A stretch of 48,782 nt of DNA. Source: a virus. Of this stretch, positions 1 to 8,813 are shown piece after piece. Below the pieces are notes generated by a model, which worked only from the letters and a program-made list of their open reading frames with translations, was not told where the DNA came from and did not search any database. The stretch is from positions 1 to 48,782 of IMG/VR virus record IMGVR_UViG_3300021141_000014; one strand, written 5' to 3'. The position numbers and the translations under genes were made by a program. Each line of letters starts with the position of its first letter. Position 1 is the first letter of the stretch.

Positions 1-513
1 GCCACCAAGCGTGTAGCGCTCTACGTTTGTGGCGGGGTTGTAGCCGACATGAGCTGTAAAAATGCCAGACGCCGTCGTGTTCAGGATCCCGCTGACGGTG
101 CCACCAGTGAGCAGCAGGTAATTCGACGGGGTGAAATTCCCGCTGTGCCAGATCGTGTTGTTGTTGCTCTTCAGAACATTGTTTTCGTCGTAGCCGAAGA
201 GGTTGGCGTACTTGTTGACGACATGGAACGTGAGAGCAGAGAACCCACTCTCATTCATGTTCAAGACTTCAGCAGGCTGATCCCACGGAGTTGCGAGACG
301 AGTGGTCCACGACGTGGCTGAGTTGTACTTGACCAAGAGGTCGCCAGCCTCGAGCTGACCACCTACAATCCCACCAGTAAGCGGCAGATACGAAGACAGA
401 GCCGAGGAGTTTGCCTTCGTCCCCAGCTCCGTATTTATGTTCGTGAAGTTGGCATCAACTTCAGTGTTGGTCAGAGGCGAGCCTTTTCCGGCTCGCGTTA
501 CAATAGTCGCCAT
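1..513 (-). CDS. Tail fibre-like protein (runs off the left edge)
   Basis: 171 codons are visible from ATG at 513. The N-terminus MATIVTRAGKGSPLTNTEVD is the start typical of phage tail fibre and receptor-binding proteins. Two copies of an LPLTGG/LLTGGTVSG motif follow (near residues 44 and 136), as seen in fibre shaft repeats. The frame is open to position 1. If the window is a circular genome cut here, the next two codons at the right edge are TTA TGA, giving a 172-residue protein that ends in GGL. Otherwise the C-terminal receptor-binding part is missing. It is the last visible gene of the left-hand late block, downstream of the 149-residue structural gene. Confidence 0.8.
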   Translation of the reverse strand, partial: MATIVTRAGKGSPLTNTEVDANFTNINTELGTKANSSALSSYLPLTGGIVGGQLEAGDLLVKYNSATSWTTRLATPWDQPAEVLNMNESGFSALTFHVVNKYANLFGYDENNVLKSNNNTIWHSGNFTPSNYLLLTGGTVSGILNTTASGIFTAHVGYNPATNVERYTLGG

Positions 514-534
514 CTTAAACTCGCCTCAGAAAAA

Positions 535-984
535 TTACACAGCGCCGATGGTCACCGTCCAAGTGATCGACATCGTGTCTGCGGCTTCCTTGTTCACAAC
601 GCTGAAAACCGTACGGCAAAGCATGGTGCCGCCAGTTGATGCGTTGAACAGGCCAGCTTCCGTCACAGCGCCAGTGCCAACGCCAGCGCCGAAGCTGGCG
701 ACGTAGGCGACTTGGTTGTTGGTGGCGGTGGTCGAGGTCAGAGCGACGCGACCAAGCTCAGTGCCGAGAGCGGTATTGCCTGCAGCAGCCGGTGCCGTGC
801 CTGCGCCAACTGCCATGTGCGACATTGCGGTCGCTGATGCGTCGCGGATGCGGCTTGCAATGTAGTTCAGACCAACAGTGACAACGAGGTTGTCGACGTT
901 TTGTTCTTCTTTGACCTTGCCATCGGGACCGATGATTTTGATATTCAGTCGGCCAGCGGCCTTGATCATTTCGTTCGTGTTCAT
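535..984 (-). CDS. Putative virion/tail-associated protein
   Basis: 149 residues. I chose ATG at 984, which has an AGG Shine-Dalgarno six bases upstream; an in-frame TTG two codons earlier is less likely. The middle carries MAVGAGTAPAAAGNTALGTE, a Gly/Ala/Thr pattern common in phage tail-fibre-associated structural proteins. The C-terminal half is rich in beta-prone residues (SVVNKEAADTMSITWTVTIG). No enzyme motif is visible. It lies between the repeat-rich 1,086-residue protein and the tail-fibre gene, which supports a tail or receptor-binding-complex role. That role is inferred from context and composition. Confidence 0.7.
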   Translation of the reverse strand: MNTNEMIKAAGRLNIKIIGPDGKVKEEQNVDNLVVTVGLNYIASRIRDASATAMSHMAVGAGTAPAAAGNTALGTELGRVALTSTTATNNQVAYVASFGAGVGTGAVTEAGLFNASTGGTMLCRTVFSVVNKEAADTMSITWTVTIGAV

Positions 985-992
985 GTTCAACC

Positions 993-3900
993 TCAGAATG
1001 TTCGTGTAGCGCCCACATAGTCCTCCATGAAGTAATCGATACTGCAGTAACCTTGGCTTTTAACAAAGCCAGAGTCAGATGTCACCGCCTGATCTGCACG
1101 AGATTTCCCGAAGGACTTTGACGGCAAATCAGTAGCGCGAGCTGCATCGCTATACGCTCTTGTAAAGGTAGTGAAAATAGAAATGATGTCTGACGCCCGT
1201 GCGGTGTCTGACGGTGATTTGATAATCTGGAAGTTCTGGTTGTCGCCAGCAGTCGCGCCATTGACCACATCGTTTATGACGGCGGAGTCGAACAGCGCTT
1301 TGCCGATCAGCTTGGCGCGAATGTCTGTCGCCTGAGCAGCGTCCGCCCTACCTCGCGAGAATGTCTTTGCGGCCAAGTCCTGCGCGGCCAACGCATTATT
1401 GATCGGACGGGTGAGGCTGAAGAACTCGAGGTCAGTCGCTCGAGCGTTGTCCGCAGCAACCTTGCCAATGGTTCGGATCTGGATGTCCGCCACAGTAGCG
1501 GCATCTGTCCTGCTCTTCGAGGCAGTCTTGCTGAAGATGTCGTTGGCTGTGCTGGAATCACTGACCCCCCTGCCAAAGGTCTTCGCCGCCACATCTGTAG
1601 CGCGGCCATTGTCAGCCAGCGTACGGGCAAAGTTGGTCGTCTTTGTGAGTACGTCGCCTGCGGTAACAGCTTCCGTCCGCGCCTTGGAAACGACACGAGT
1701 CCGCGTGTCTCCGGCGGCTGCTGTGTCAAATACCCCTCGCCCAAAGGTCTTGCGTGCGGAATCGGATCCGGTCGCTGCTTCAGCAAACGTCTTGCCGGTG
1801 AAGCGAGACAGCGAGTCGGATGCCTTGGGTGCTTCGGTCAGGCCTCGACCAAACGTCTTGGCGGCGGCGTCCGTTGCCGATGCGTTGTCCGACAAGCCTT
1901 TGGCAAACGAGCGCAGCAGTTGGTCGACCGCCCTCGCCGTCTCGAAGAAGTTGCGGAAGATCAGGAACTCGCCGATCAGTGCAGTGACGCGGGGGCGAAT
2001 GTAGGAGACGCCAGCCGCTATGCGCCGGTACGATCTCTGCGCAGCCAGAGTCACATACTTCGACGACGCTGCGAACAGGGCGTAACGGGTCTCTGCCTTG
2101 AGCTCGGAGTACTCCGCGTCGGTCGTAAGCTCCGAGTACTCAGCCGAGGTCTCAACCCAGCCTGCAGGCGGGACGTAGACAGACTCAGTGATCGCGGCGC
2201 TGTAGAAGGCCTGCGTGTTGTTCAGTCGAGCAGGCAGGATCGAATAGGTGGCCGTGACCTGCGGCGCGTAAAGAGCCTGCGTGTTGTTGAACCGGCTGGG
2301 CGCGAGCTGGTAGGTCGCCGACAGCGCAGCAGAGTAGAACTGGCTGGTGTTGTTCAGCCTTGCCGGAGCGACCACATAGCCGACAGTCGGCGGATAGATA
2401 GTGCTCTGGTTATTTACGCGGGATGGCGTCAGCGTGACTGTGGGGCCGACCTGAGTAGCCGTCGCAGGATAGAAGGTGTTGCTGTTCTGCAGCCTCGAGG
2501 CCGTCAGTGTGACGGTCGTCGAGATCGACGCAGGGTAGAAGACGTTGACGTTGGTCAGCCGCGCAGGCGACAGGTCGTATCTGGCAGAGACTGACGGGTT
2601 GTAAAACGAGCTGTTGTTCGTCAGCCGTGACGGCGAGATCTGGTAGCTCGTCGTGACTGCGGCGGAGTAAAAGGTGTTGGCGTTATTCAGCCGCGCAGGA
2701 GCGAGAATGAACCCTGTTATCAGCGACGCGCTGTAGAACGTCTGGGCGTTGTTGAACCGGCTGGTCTGGCTGAGCGCCTGTACAGGCCCGATTTGACTGA
2801 TCGTGGCCGCGTAGAAAGTGTTGGTGTTGTTCAGCCGCGCAGGCGTGATGCTGTACGTCAATGACGTACTTGCAGCGTAGAAGGTGTTGCTGTTGTTGAA
2901 ACGAGCGGCAGTGAGGGACTGGACTGGACCAGTCTGGGCCACCGACGCCGCATAGAAGGTATTCGCGTTCGTATACAGCGAAGCGCTGAGCGTGGCCGAA
3001 GTTGTTACCGCTGGCGCGTAAAAGGCGTTGACGTTGTTGAAGCGTGCAGCGCTAAGCGTGGAGCTCGTGGTCAGCGCCGCCGCGTAGAAGGACTGCGTGT
3101 TATTGAGGCGCGCAGGGGCCAGCGAATAAGTCGCCGACAATACCGCCGAGTAGAACGTGTTGCCGTTCGTAAACAGCGGCGCGGTGATCGCGTAGGATGT
3201 CGTCAGCGCGGGGCTGTAGAACGTGCTCGTGTTATTAAATCGCGCTGCAGTGAGCGAGTATGTCGCCGACACCGCTGCTGCGTAGAAGGTGTTCGAGTTG
3301 TCGTACCGAGCAGCCGTGAGGTTCTGATCCGCTCCACCCTGCGTTATGGTGGCAGCATAGAAGGTATTGGTATTATCAAAGCGATTCGGCGCAAGATTGA
3401 CCGCGCCGCGAGTGATCGTCGGCCCGTAGAAAGTGTTGGTGTTATTGAACCGCGCATTCTGCGTCAGGGACGCAGTGCCGCCGCTTTGGGTAAGCGTGGC
3501 TGCGAAGAAGGTATTAGTGTTATTGAACCGCGTACCTTGGTTCAGTGTGGCATTGGTGCCTTCAACCAGCGCGAGGAATATGCCCGCAGTGTCGCCAGTT
3601 TGATTAAGCGTTGGGTTTGAGGTCTGTGCAGTGGCGGTGACAACGCGGAACTCGCCGCGCACCAAGATTGCAGCGGTTGTATTGCTGGAGCGGGTCGCCG
3701 TGATTGCCGTGAAGCTAGTTGACGGCGTAATCTGTGTTGTACTGTTCGCCTCTTTACCCAAGGCGCGGAAATAAAGACGGGCAAGCGATGGAAGGCCGGT
3801 AAAGGCAACGCTACCGAAGCCGTTTGAGGCATCTACACCATTGGTGATCGCTGCCGCATTTTGTACAATGGGGACGTTTGCGGCCTTGCTGAAGACCCAC

Positions 3901-4253
3901 ATCGACGCGGCTTTTTGAACGCGAGCCGAAGCAAATGTAATTGTTGCCGGATCGTCTTGCCGTAATTCACCACCAGTCGGTGTATACAAGAAAGCGGCGG
4001 TCGTAACGCCAGCCGCAGCCGCGCCATTACCGTTGGTGAACTCAGCTAGCTTGGTCCAAACGCCGCCGTCAGCATTGGATACCGAGAGAACGTCATTGCT
4101 AACGCCGTCAGTCGTGGTGGTGTTGTCACAGGAAACGACCAGAATGGCGAACTGGCCGGTCCCTGAAATATCACGGGTCGCATTAACATTGAGGGTGGTC
4201 GAGGAGGTGGCACTTACACCTGTACCCCCCGAGCCAATACTAGCAATCGCCAT
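993..4253 (-). CDS. Repeat-rich tail/virion surface protein (1,086 aa)
   Basis: ATG at 4253 has an AGGGG ribosome site. Residues 1-235 form a non-repeat domain (start MAIASIGSGGTGVSATSSTT). About residues 240-690 hold 20 copies of a beta-prone motif, consensus ARxNNTxTFYxAxxT, spaced about 20-27 residues apart. Around residues 697-755 are six copies of a 9-residue AEYSELxxx-type repeat. From about 765 to 1055 there are 16 copies of an 18-residue repeat, consensus DxARATDxxAKTFGRGxx. The tail end is MEDYVGATRTF. Three repeat families in series suggest an elongated fibre or decoration protein. Neighbours are structural proteins. No catalytic motif is visible. The exact place in the virion is unknown. 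Confidence 0.8.
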   Translation of the reverse strand: MAIASIGSGGTGVSATSSTTLNVNATRDISGTGQFAILVVSCDNTTTTDGVSNDVLSVSNADGGVWTKLAEFTNGNGAAAAGVTTAAFLYTPTGGELRQDDPATITFASARVQKAASMWVFSKAANVPIVQNAAAITNGVDASNGFGSVAFTGLPSLARLYFRALGKEANSTTQITPSTSFTAITATRSSNTTAAILVRGEFRVVTATAQTSNPTLNQTGDTAGIFLALVEGTNATLNQGTRFNNTNTFFAATLTQSGGTASLTQNARFNNTNTFYGPTITRGAVNLAPNRFDNTNTFYAATITQGGADQNLTAARYDNSNTFYAAAVSATYSLTAARFNNTSTFYSPALTTSYAITAPLFTNGNTFYSAVLSATYSLAPARLNNTQSFYAAALTTSSTLSAARFNNVNAFYAPAVTTSATLSASLYTNANTFYAASVAQTGPVQSLTAARFNNSNTFYAASTSLTYSITPARLNNTNTFYAATISQIGPVQALSQTSRFNNAQTFYSASLITGFILAPARLNNANTFYSAAVTTSYQISPSRLTNNSSFYNPSVSARYDLSPARLTNVNVFYPASISTTVTLTASRLQNSNTFYPATATQVGPTVTLTPSRVNNQSTIYPPTVGYVVAPARLNNTSQFYSAALSATYQLAPSRFNNTQALYAPQVTATYSILPARLNNTQAFYSAAITESVYVPPAGWVETSAEYSELTTDAEYSELKAETRYALFAASSKYVTLAAQRSYRRIAAGVSYIRPRVTALIGEFLIFRNFFETARAVDQLLRSFAKGLSDNASATDAAAKTFGRGLTEAPKASDSLSRFTGKTFAEAATGSDSARKTFGRGVFDTAAAGDTRTRVVSKARTEAVTAGDVLTKTTNFARTLADNGRATDVAAKTFGRGVSDSSTANDIFSKTASKSRTDAATVADIQIRTIGKVAADNARATDLEFFSLTRPINNALAAQDLAAKTFSRGRADAAQATDIRAKLIGKALFDSAVINDVVNGATAGDNQNFQIIKSPSDTARASDIISIFTTFTRAYSDAARATDLPSKSFGKSRADQAVTSDSGFVKSQGYCSIDYFMEDYVGATRTF

Positions 4254-4264
4254 TGGCTACCCCT

Positions 4265-4699
4265 TTACAGGGCGAAAATACCCGAAGCGTTCCAAGTCAC
4301 GGTGATATTGCCGCCGTTGGGCGTCACAGGCAGGCCGGTCACACCAGTGTCGATGAATGCAACGAGACGCCAAGTGGTGTTCGCACCCGCGTTCTGACGG
4401 AAGATCACCAGTGCCTCAGCCGAGTTGCCGGTCACACCAGTGAAGGTGATGTCACCACCATCAAACGCAGTAACCGCGCCGGTTACGGTGACGGTCGGAG
4501 CGGCAAGACGAACCGGAGTACCAACGACGCCAGTGATCTGCGAAAAGAACTGGTGTGCGTCAGAGTAGGTATAGCCGCCTGCGCCAGTATCAACCAGCGC
4601 AGCGTAAACACCATCCTGCGTGGTGTCGTTGTCGAGGTCAGCGTTAGCGTCACCAACCAAGATCGAGCGCTTGTACTGCGGATAAATTGCGTTTGGCAT
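4265..4699 (-). CDS. Putative structural protein
   Basis: 144 residues from ATG at 4699, with a GAGG site seven bases upstream. The N-terminus reads MPNAIYPQYKRSILVGDANA. The remainder is rich in Thr, Val and Gly with alternating beta-prone stretches (PTVTVTGAVTAFDGGDITFT; PNGGNITVTWNASGIFAL), the composition of a beta-sandwich virion decoration or tail protein. There are no cysteines and no catalytic motif. It sits eleven bases upstream of the 1,086-residue repeat protein in the same late transcript, so the two products may work in one structure. Family not recognised with confidence. Confidence 0.7.
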   Translation of the reverse strand: MPNAIYPQYKRSILVGDANADLDNDTTQDGVYAALVDTGAGGYTYSDAHQFFSQITGVVGTPVRLAAPTVTVTGAVTAFDGGDITFTGVTGNSAEALVIFRQNAGANTTWRLVAFIDTGVTGLPVTPNGGNITVTWNASGIFAL

Positions 4700-4761
4700 G
4701 ATTACCTCAGAAAATGAATCGAACGATCACTACAGCATGACCATTGGTCATGCAACCCAAA

Positions 4762-5133
4762 TCAGAATTGCGGACGAACCTGCAGCTTGATCAGTTCGTA
4801 TACCGTCTGGATCGATCCATTCTGAGACGTGTACTCGATCTCGCCTTCAAATACGCCAGCGGTGTCCAACGTCGTCGCGTCGAACAGAAACACAACCTCA
4901 CCCGCTTCAGGGCCGACGTTGTTGCCGACTAGCACAGACTTGACCGTCTCTGAGCCGACTTCACGTACGCGCAGGCGTACGGTGCTGCCGGTGAGGTTCA
5001 CCAGAGCCCACGTCGACTGATCTTCGGGATCCAGCACCTTGCCAACTGCGGCCTGATTGCGGTCGCGGACGGTGATCTTGAGCTGGGGCAGAGTGTCACC
5101 CTGCACGAGGTAGAGGGTCTCGGAGTAAGCCAT
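4762..5133 (-). CDS. BppU-like tail/baseplate protein
   Basis: 123 residues from ATG at 5133, whose ATG shares one base with the stop of the upstream gene (TGATG). The pattern is that of the N-terminal domain of phage baseplate upper proteins: YLVQGDTLPQLKITVRDRN, then NLTGSTVRLRVRE, GEVVFLFDATTLDTAGVFEG and a final ELIKLQVRP. The GDTLP and GxFEGEIEY-type segments are the usual landmarks. In longer homologues this domain anchors receptor-binding parts; here it stands alone. A role in joining tail spikes or fibres to the tail is inferred. Confidence 0.7.
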   Translation of the reverse strand: MAYSETLYLVQGDTLPQLKITVRDRNQAAVGKVLDPEDQSTWALVNLTGSTVRLRVREVGSETVKSVLVGNNVGPEAGEVVFLFDATTLDTAGVFEGEIEYTSQNGSIQTVYELIKLQVRPQF

Positions 5134-5753
5134 CAGATGAATTCCCTTGGTTTCACGGTCAAGGGTGCGCCGCTGTGGCCAAACTTGGCCTGACGCAGCC
5201 CAGCGGTAATGCCACGCTCATAGAGCTGTCGATTGGCACCTGCTGCAGGACCGTCCATCCAAGGCTGTCCAGACATCATCTGCAGGCGGAACAAAGCACC
5301 GGCAACCAGCGTCTCACGATGCTCGAGGCCAATGGTGTCTGGGATCGTCGTCGAGCTCTGGGTCGGCTTCAGGGTGTACAGAACCTTGAGCGTTCCCCTA
5401 CCCTCCGGCTTGGGGCCGATCAGGATGTTGCGGTTGTCGTACTGTGAGTAGTAGCTCGGCGGACCAAAGCCAGTCAGCTCGACCTTCATGAATGCGTCTT
5501 CGTAGGTGAGCGCCTCCAACGGACGACCGTCGCGCAGGACCGACTTCACATGGTTGGGCTCAGTCCCCGTCAGCGCATCGAGCTCATAATCAGTGATGCC
5601 CCGAGAAACGACCAGCGTCTGGGGCTCAGCTCGATAGAGATCAGTGCGTGCGCAGAAGTCGATGCAAGTGTCCCTGATCGCACGCTCAGCGGTGAATTCA
5701 GGGCAAGACGGGACTTCGCTCAGGACGTATACGAAGAGATCGCTGTATTTCAC
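5133..5753 (-). CDS. Putative head-tail connector/tail protein
   Basis: 206 residues from GTG at 5753; the GTGA overlap with the upstream stop fixes the start. The N-terminus (MKYSDLFVYVLSEVPSCPEF) is followed by an aromatic and polar middle (PPSYYSQYDNRNILIGPKPE) and a helical end. This size, and the position between the adaptor and the tail proteins, fits the second connector or tail-tube-terminator-like protein found in short-tailed phages. No enzyme motif is visible. The precise role is an inference from gene order; the family is known to me only as a phage structural group. Confidence 0.65.
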   Translation of the reverse strand: MKYSDLFVYVLSEVPSCPEFTAERAIRDTCIDFCARTDLYRAEPQTLVVSRGITDYELDALTGTEPNHVKSVLRDGRPLEALTYEDAFMKVELTGFGPPSYYSQYDNRNILIGPKPEGRGTLKVLYTLKPTQSSTTIPDTIGLEHRETLVAGALFRLQMMSGQPWMDGPAAGANRQLYERGITAGLRQAKFGHSGAPLTVKPREFI

Positions 5754-6421
5754 TGACTGGTGCGCCTCGGCTGCTGCGATACCATGCTATCCAGCAGACC
5801 GCCATCAGCCTGAGACTTGATGCCCAGAGACGTCGTGAAGGCCTGATAGTAGACGGCAGCGCGGTTGAGATTGGCGAACTCGCTGTCCTTCTGGTAGGCG
5901 CGATACATCATGTAGTCCATCAGCGCGTTCGCGTAGATGTCGTCGATGCCGATAACCTGCGTGTCGGTCGTGAAGTTCGAAATCACGATGTCGACTGGCG
6001 AGATTGCATACACAATGTCGATCTGCGCCGCAGCAGCAGGCTTCGGAAAGACGTAGAAGTTCTTCGGATCCAGCGCGTCGTAGACGTAGTGCTTCACGCC
6101 GTCAGCGGCTGCAGCGGTCTCGTACCACGTCGGGAGCTGGACATCGAGGATCGAGCGGTCGACCTTGGTGATGGCGCGGCCACCAGTGTTCCTCAGCACG
6201 TTGATGAGACGAAGGCCGTCTGCAGGCAGCGCCTGCTTTGCAGTGTTCGTGCAAGTGAACGGCGCGTTGACAGCCTTCGCGTCGGGACGGAATAGCACGA
6301 CCTGCCGCTGTGCGTCGTTCAGGTAGTTGAGCAGCTCGCCCTGCGTCCAACGAACGTACGTAGGGTCTTGGAGCGTAACGCTCACCCGATTGATCAGGTC
6401 AACAGCTTTGGTCGTAGGCAT
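5750..6421 (-). CDS. Head-tail adaptor (DUF6682-like)
   Basis: 223 residues from ATG at 6421. The protein resembles the DUF6682 phage adaptor group: an N-terminal helical segment (AVDLINRVSVTLQDPTYVRW then ELLNYLNDAQRQVVLFRPDA), a central beta-rich part (LPADGLRLINVLRNTGG; NFYVFPKPAAAAQIDIVYAI) and a C-terminal helical part (IYANALMDYMMYRAYQKDSE). Adaptors of this kind bind the portal and complete the neck. It lies after the capsid and a small LEM-like gene and overlaps the next gene by four bases. Confidence is good for a neck protein, moderate for the family name. Confidence 0.75.
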   Translation of the reverse strand: MPTTKAVDLINRVSVTLQDPTYVRWTQGELLNYLNDAQRQVVLFRPDAKAVNAPFTCTNTAKQALPADGLRLINVLRNTGGRAITKVDRSILDVQLPTWYETAAAADGVKHYVYDALDPKNFYVFPKPAAAAQIDIVYAISPVDIVISNFTTDTQVIGIDDIYANALMDYMMYRAYQKDSEFANLNRAAVYYQAFTTSLGIKSQADGGLLDSMVSQQPRRTSQ

Positions 6422-6426
6422 TCAGT

Positions 6427-6696
6427 TTATTCCCACTCAATCACTTCGAGGTCTGGGTTGCCCTTATATAGCGGACTCCAGAACCATTCCACACCCGTCT
6501 TTAGGTGACGAACTTTTTTCGGATGACGCTCGGCCTTCTCTTCCTTCACAACCGGCTTGCCCTTGTTTGCAATCAGCGCCTTCACATGCTCGATGAGGTC
6601 ATCGATGCGGCGACGCTTGTCGAGCTCAACGCCGAAATTGTCTCGGGCGTAGATGTCGAGCTCGTCTTTGCTCATGTTTTCGATAGGTTTTTCCAC
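6427..6696 (-). CDS. Small SAP/LEM-like helical protein
   Basis: I favour GTG at 6696 because GAGGG lies five bases upstream, giving 89 residues. Starts at ATG 6717 or GTG 6729 are in frame but have weaker ribosome sites. Residues around MSKDELDIYARDNFGVELDK and RRRIDDLIEHVKALI form the two-helix pattern of SAP/LEM/Rho-N-like domains, which often occur in short proteins between capsid and adaptor genes in tailed phages. The rest is basic, then ends in WFWSPLYKGNPDLEVIEWE. The function is unknown; a head-completion or nucleic-acid-binding role is possible. Confidence 0.65.
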   Translation of the reverse strand: MEKPIENMSKDELDIYARDNFGVELDKRRRIDDLIEHVKALIANKGKPVVKEEKAERHPKKVRHLKTGVEWFWSPLYKGNPDLEVIEWE

Positions 6697-6788
6697 GGTA
6701 TCCCTCGTTCTCTGCATAGTAGAAGGCACAAACTAATGCCCTCACCTGTGAAGAGAGGGGCGAGGTTTCCCCCGCCCCCCAACTACCA

Positions 6789-7649
6789 TTAGGCAGTGGT
6801 CTTCATCTTGAGGGTCACGAGAGCGTTGGGAACAACGACCTTGTAACCATAGACCTTCAGACCGCGCACGCCGTCGCCGAAGGTCGACTCGAGGCGAACC
6901 GTTTCGGTCTTCACGAACTGCGAAGCGAAGCAGGTTGCCTTCGGGTGACCAGCAAGGCAGAACGTCTTGCCAGCGTCACCGCCCGTACCAATCGACAGGA
7001 GGTTCGACTGGTAGATCGTGAAGCGATCAACCTGACCAACCTTGCCGTTACGGAGCGGCGAAGTGCCGTCGCCGGTCAGGTAAGCCTGACGCAGTTCCGA
7101 CTTCTTCAGCATCTCGATGTACAGCGGCGAGAGAACCATGAAGCGATCCGAATCCGGAATGTTCAGTTCGTCCAGCTTGCGGCCAGCTTCGAGGATGTGG
7201 TCGAGAAGGTTCGTTGCCGAAACCGACGCCTTGTCCAGAATGGTCGTGGCAGCGGTCGGAATGTTGCCGAGAACGTCGGTCTCGACGGCAATCCGCATCT
7301 GCTCAGCAGCGTCCTTCGACGCTTCGTTCTGGAAGTTGATGTCGGCCTGAACCTTCAGGATGTCGTCGACCTTGAAGGCATACGACTTCGCTTTGTCGAT
7401 GTTCAGTTCGACGTTCTGGGTGGTCACATCAGCGTACGAAACGGAACCGTCGTAGTTACCAACGGTGATGTTCGGCACGGTGCGGATGATGACCTTGTTG
7501 CCCTGACCAGAGATCTCACCTTCATATTCGGTGTTCGAGATCTGGGGAAGGACGGACGATGCGTAGAACTTCGCTTGAAGCTTCTTCGAGAAAATCTCAG
7601 GAATGAAGTTCGCAGCGGAGTTAGCACCAGCGGTAGGAAAAGCAGGCAT
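6789..7649 (-). CDS. Major capsid protein
   Basis: 286 residues from ATG at 7649, with AGAGG nine bases upstream. Features typical of a phage major capsid protein: N-terminus NFIPEIFSKKLQAKFYASSV, then GNKVIIRTVPNITVGNYDG, a central helix region (AAEQMRIAVETDVLGNIPTA), the LDELNIPDSDRFMVLSPLYI segment and a C-terminal beta domain (GLKVYGYKVVVPNALVTLKM). This order is that of HK97-fold coat proteins of P22/T7-type short-tailed phages. It follows the scaffold gene directly, which is the standard order. The shell is expected to be assembled with the scaffold and the portal. Confidence 0.92.
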   Translation of the reverse strand: MPAFPTAGANSAANFIPEIFSKKLQAKFYASSVLPQISNTEYEGEISGQGNKVIIRTVPNITVGNYDGSVSYADVTTQNVELNIDKAKSYAFKVDDILKVQADINFQNEASKDAAEQMRIAVETDVLGNIPTAATTILDKASVSATNLLDHILEAGRKLDELNIPDSDRFMVLSPLYIEMLKKSELRQAYLTGDGTSPLRNGKVGQVDRFTIYQSNLLSIGTGGDAGKTFCLAGHPKATCFASQFVKTETVRLESTFGDGVRGLKVYGYKVVVPNALVTLKMKTTA

Positions 7650-7677
7650 GTTATTAAACCTCTACAACAGGATTGGA

Positions 7678-8592
7678 CTAGCGGACTCGCCCTTCCAGAT
7701 ACGCTTTGTCGATCTCATCCTGACGCCGCTCGAATTCATCGAGTGACATACGGGTGATCTCGTCTCGCGACCAGATGCGCTTGCCCGAGCTTGGGTCCGG
7801 TCGTCGGGCCTTGGGGAGCGAGGGTTCTGCAACCCTGCGCGCCTTCTCAACCTTTGAGACCGGCTGTTGCGGCTGTGCATCAAAGATCTCTTTGTATCGG
7901 TTAAGGAGCTCGACCACCTCATGGGCGCTGCCATCTTGGGCAACACGCTGCCATACAGGCGTCTGACGCTCGAGCCATCCAACGAAGTCATCCGACGTGA
8001 CGATGTCGTCCATGTCGGGGTGCGACTTGCGGATGGTGTCAAAATGCTCTTGCAGAGTATTCTGACTCTTCTCCGATTCAATTCGTTCTCGATACTGGGT
8101 GACTGTGTCTTCCAGCTTCGACAGCTTCTTCAGGAGCGGGGCTGCGATGTCCGGATACTCTTCAGCAAGAGTCTTCAGTTCATCGTCAATGCCGTCACGT
8201 CCCTGCTGTGCGTTGGCCAGTTGAGCACTCAGCTCCGCAGTCTGTTGGCGTAGCGCGACTACTTCTTTGCGCAAATCCGCCGCTTCTTGCGTCGCCTTTG
8301 TCATTCGAGCCTGAGCATTCTTGACACGCTCTTCAGCTACATTGAGCTGCTTTCGCAGGTCGTTGTCGCTGTCATCAGGATCTGGATCGCCGCGATCTTC
8401 GTCCTGTGGATCCGTTTCTTGGCCGTCTTCCCCAGTGTCCGCTGGATCTGCGGGTGGGTTTTCATCTTCGTCTGACTGCGGCGGGGTATCGGTTTCTTCA
8501 GCGTGTTGCTGTTCCGGCCCGTCCTGCTGTGCCAGCATCTGTTTCAAAAGTTCTTCGGCTTCTTGTTCAAGCTTCTCAGGGTCTACCTTCAT
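7678..8592 (-). CDS. Capsid scaffolding protein
   Basis: 304 residues from ATG at 8592. Strongly acidic and low in hydrophobic residues: residues 1-80 are Glu/Asp/Gln/Pro rich (EQEAEELLKQMLAQQDGPEQ), followed by a long predicted coiled coil (about 80-190: LRKQLNVAEERVKNAQARMT, DLRKEVVALRQQTAELSAQL). The C-terminus is more basic (KVEKARRVAEPSLPKARRP), as in scaffolds that contact the coat protein. Position between portal and capsid genes is the classical one. Expected to shape the procapsid and leave before or during packaging. Confidence 0.85.
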   Translation of the reverse strand: MKVDPEKLEQEAEELLKQMLAQQDGPEQQHAEETDTPPQSDEDENPPADPADTGEDGQETDPQDEDRGDPDPDDSDNDLRKQLNVAEERVKNAQARMTKATQEAADLRKEVVALRQQTAELSAQLANAQQGRDGIDDELKTLAEEYPDIAAPLLKKLSKLEDTVTQYRERIESEKSQNTLQEHFDTIRKSHPDMDDIVTSDDFVGWLERQTPVWQRVAQDGSAHEVVELLNRYKEIFDAQPQQPVSKVEKARRVAEPSLPKARRPDPSSGKRIWSRDEITRMSLDEFERRQDEIDKAYLEGRVR

Positions 8593-8657
8593 ATCTCACC
8601 AGTGTTTGCGGGTCCGCTACGGAGTGTCCGCTGTTTCAGTCTGAGGTCGGGTGTCTC

Positions 8658-8813
8658 TTACGAGGCCGATCTCGTGCTTAAAACCGCTTGCGCGGTATCT
8701 TCTAGTTCAAGGATATGGCGCAGTTCTGCTGCCCGTCCTTGTTCAAATCTGTGGTCCGGAACGGTCTCCAACTTGTCCCTGCAAGCCTCCAGCCGCTCCG
8801 TTAGAAAGATCAT
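8658..8813 (-). CDS. Small helical protein overlapping the portal gene end
   Basis: 51 residues from ATG at 8813, with an AAGGA site four bases upstream. The gene starts inside the portal gene and overlaps its last 71 bases in another frame. The product (MIFLTERLEACRDKLETVPD, then a second helix with ELRHILELEDTAQAVL) is two amphipathic helices. Small proteins of this pattern lie between portal and scaffold genes in other short-tailed phages, which is why I accept this overlapping frame. Function unknown; a head-assembly accessory role is inferred from position only. Confidence 0.6.
   Translation of the reverse strand: MIFLTERLEACRDKLETVPDHRFEQGRAAELRHILELEDTAQAVLSTRSAS

Noticed and set aside
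1399-2594. Two long plus-strand frames opposite the repeat protein
   Set aside because: They mirror the coding repeats of the minus-strand gene and have Arg-rich shadow composition.
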